A stretch of DNA of 6,328 bases. Source: Erythrobacter donghaensis (GTDB taxonomy: Bacteria; Pseudomonadota; Alphaproteobacteria; Sphingomonadales; Sphingomonadaceae). The notes under the pieces are model-generated. The model did no database searches and was not told the origin of the DNA. It saw only the letters and a program-made list of their open reading frames with translations. A program made the translations under genes and the position numbers. This document shows positions 6,289 through 6,328 of this stretch, in pieces (position 1 is the stretch's first letter; each line of letters begins with the position of its first letter). The DNA lies in NCBI RefSeq assembly GCF_001557325.1, contig NZ_LSJS01000014.1, positions 1 to 6,328 of the forward strand. Direction: 5' to 3'.

Positions 6289-6328
6289 AGGCCGCACCCG
6301 TTTCAGTTAGCGGTCACTGGGTTTGATG
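6289..6328. other. Sequence after the operon, no gene seen
   Basis: Only 40 bp remain. A GTG overlapping the nuclease stop (6285) opens a 13-codon frame ending at 6326, and an ATG occupies the last three bases (6326-6328). Either is too little to call a gene. No terminator hairpin is visible, so the operon may continue beyond the window. Confidence 0.3.

Noticed and set aside
6289..6328. Possible attachment-site direct repeat matching the left boundary of the operon
   Set aside because: Only trivial matches such as CTGGGT are shared between this tail and the 2110-2303 gap, and the right side is cut off by the window.

Overview
The window reads as accessory DNA from a GC-rich proteobacterium. 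Codon choice (abundant GATCG, CGCC, GCC, CTC) is most like an alphaproteobacterium, possibly Sphingomonadales. This is inference from composition; no rRNA or housekeeping gene is present to fix the taxon. No transposase, integrase, tRNA or CRISPR array is visible.

The left third (1-2109) is uniformly GC-rich and carries three plus-strand genes of the kind found on plasmids and integrative elements. They are the 3' end of an unrecognised gene (to 467) followed by a good intrinsic-terminator hairpin, an unrecognised 207-residue protein (548-1171), and a predicted DEDDh 3'-5' exonuclease of the RNase H-like fold (1315-2109). Small hairpins sit at the stop of the second gene and just before the ribosome binding site of the third.

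A 194-bp gap (2110-2303) then holds a sigma70-like promoter and two inverted repeats. It leads into a tight three-gene operon that fills the rest of the window (2304-6288). The first two genes are separate DNA N6-adenine methyltransferases of the D12 (alpha-group, Dam/FokI-like) class, each with a YLGNK motif, an FxG-type SAM loop and a DPPY catalytic motif. The third is a 469-residue protein with a predicted N-terminal winged helix, a Pro/Gly-rich linker and a C-terminal DUF3883 (NOV_C) PD-(D/E)XK nuclease-like domain. The reading frames overlap by 16 and 37 nt, so the three are almost certainly co-translated.

The simplest model is a restriction-modification system with an asymmetric target. 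Each methyltransferase would modify an adenine on one strand, and the last gene would cut unmodified DNA, as in type IIS systems such as FokI. The methylase genes are visibly AT-richer than the left flank, so the operon looks like a horizontally acquired defence cassette inserted after the exonuclease gene. The right boundary is not visible because the window ends 40 bp after the operon.
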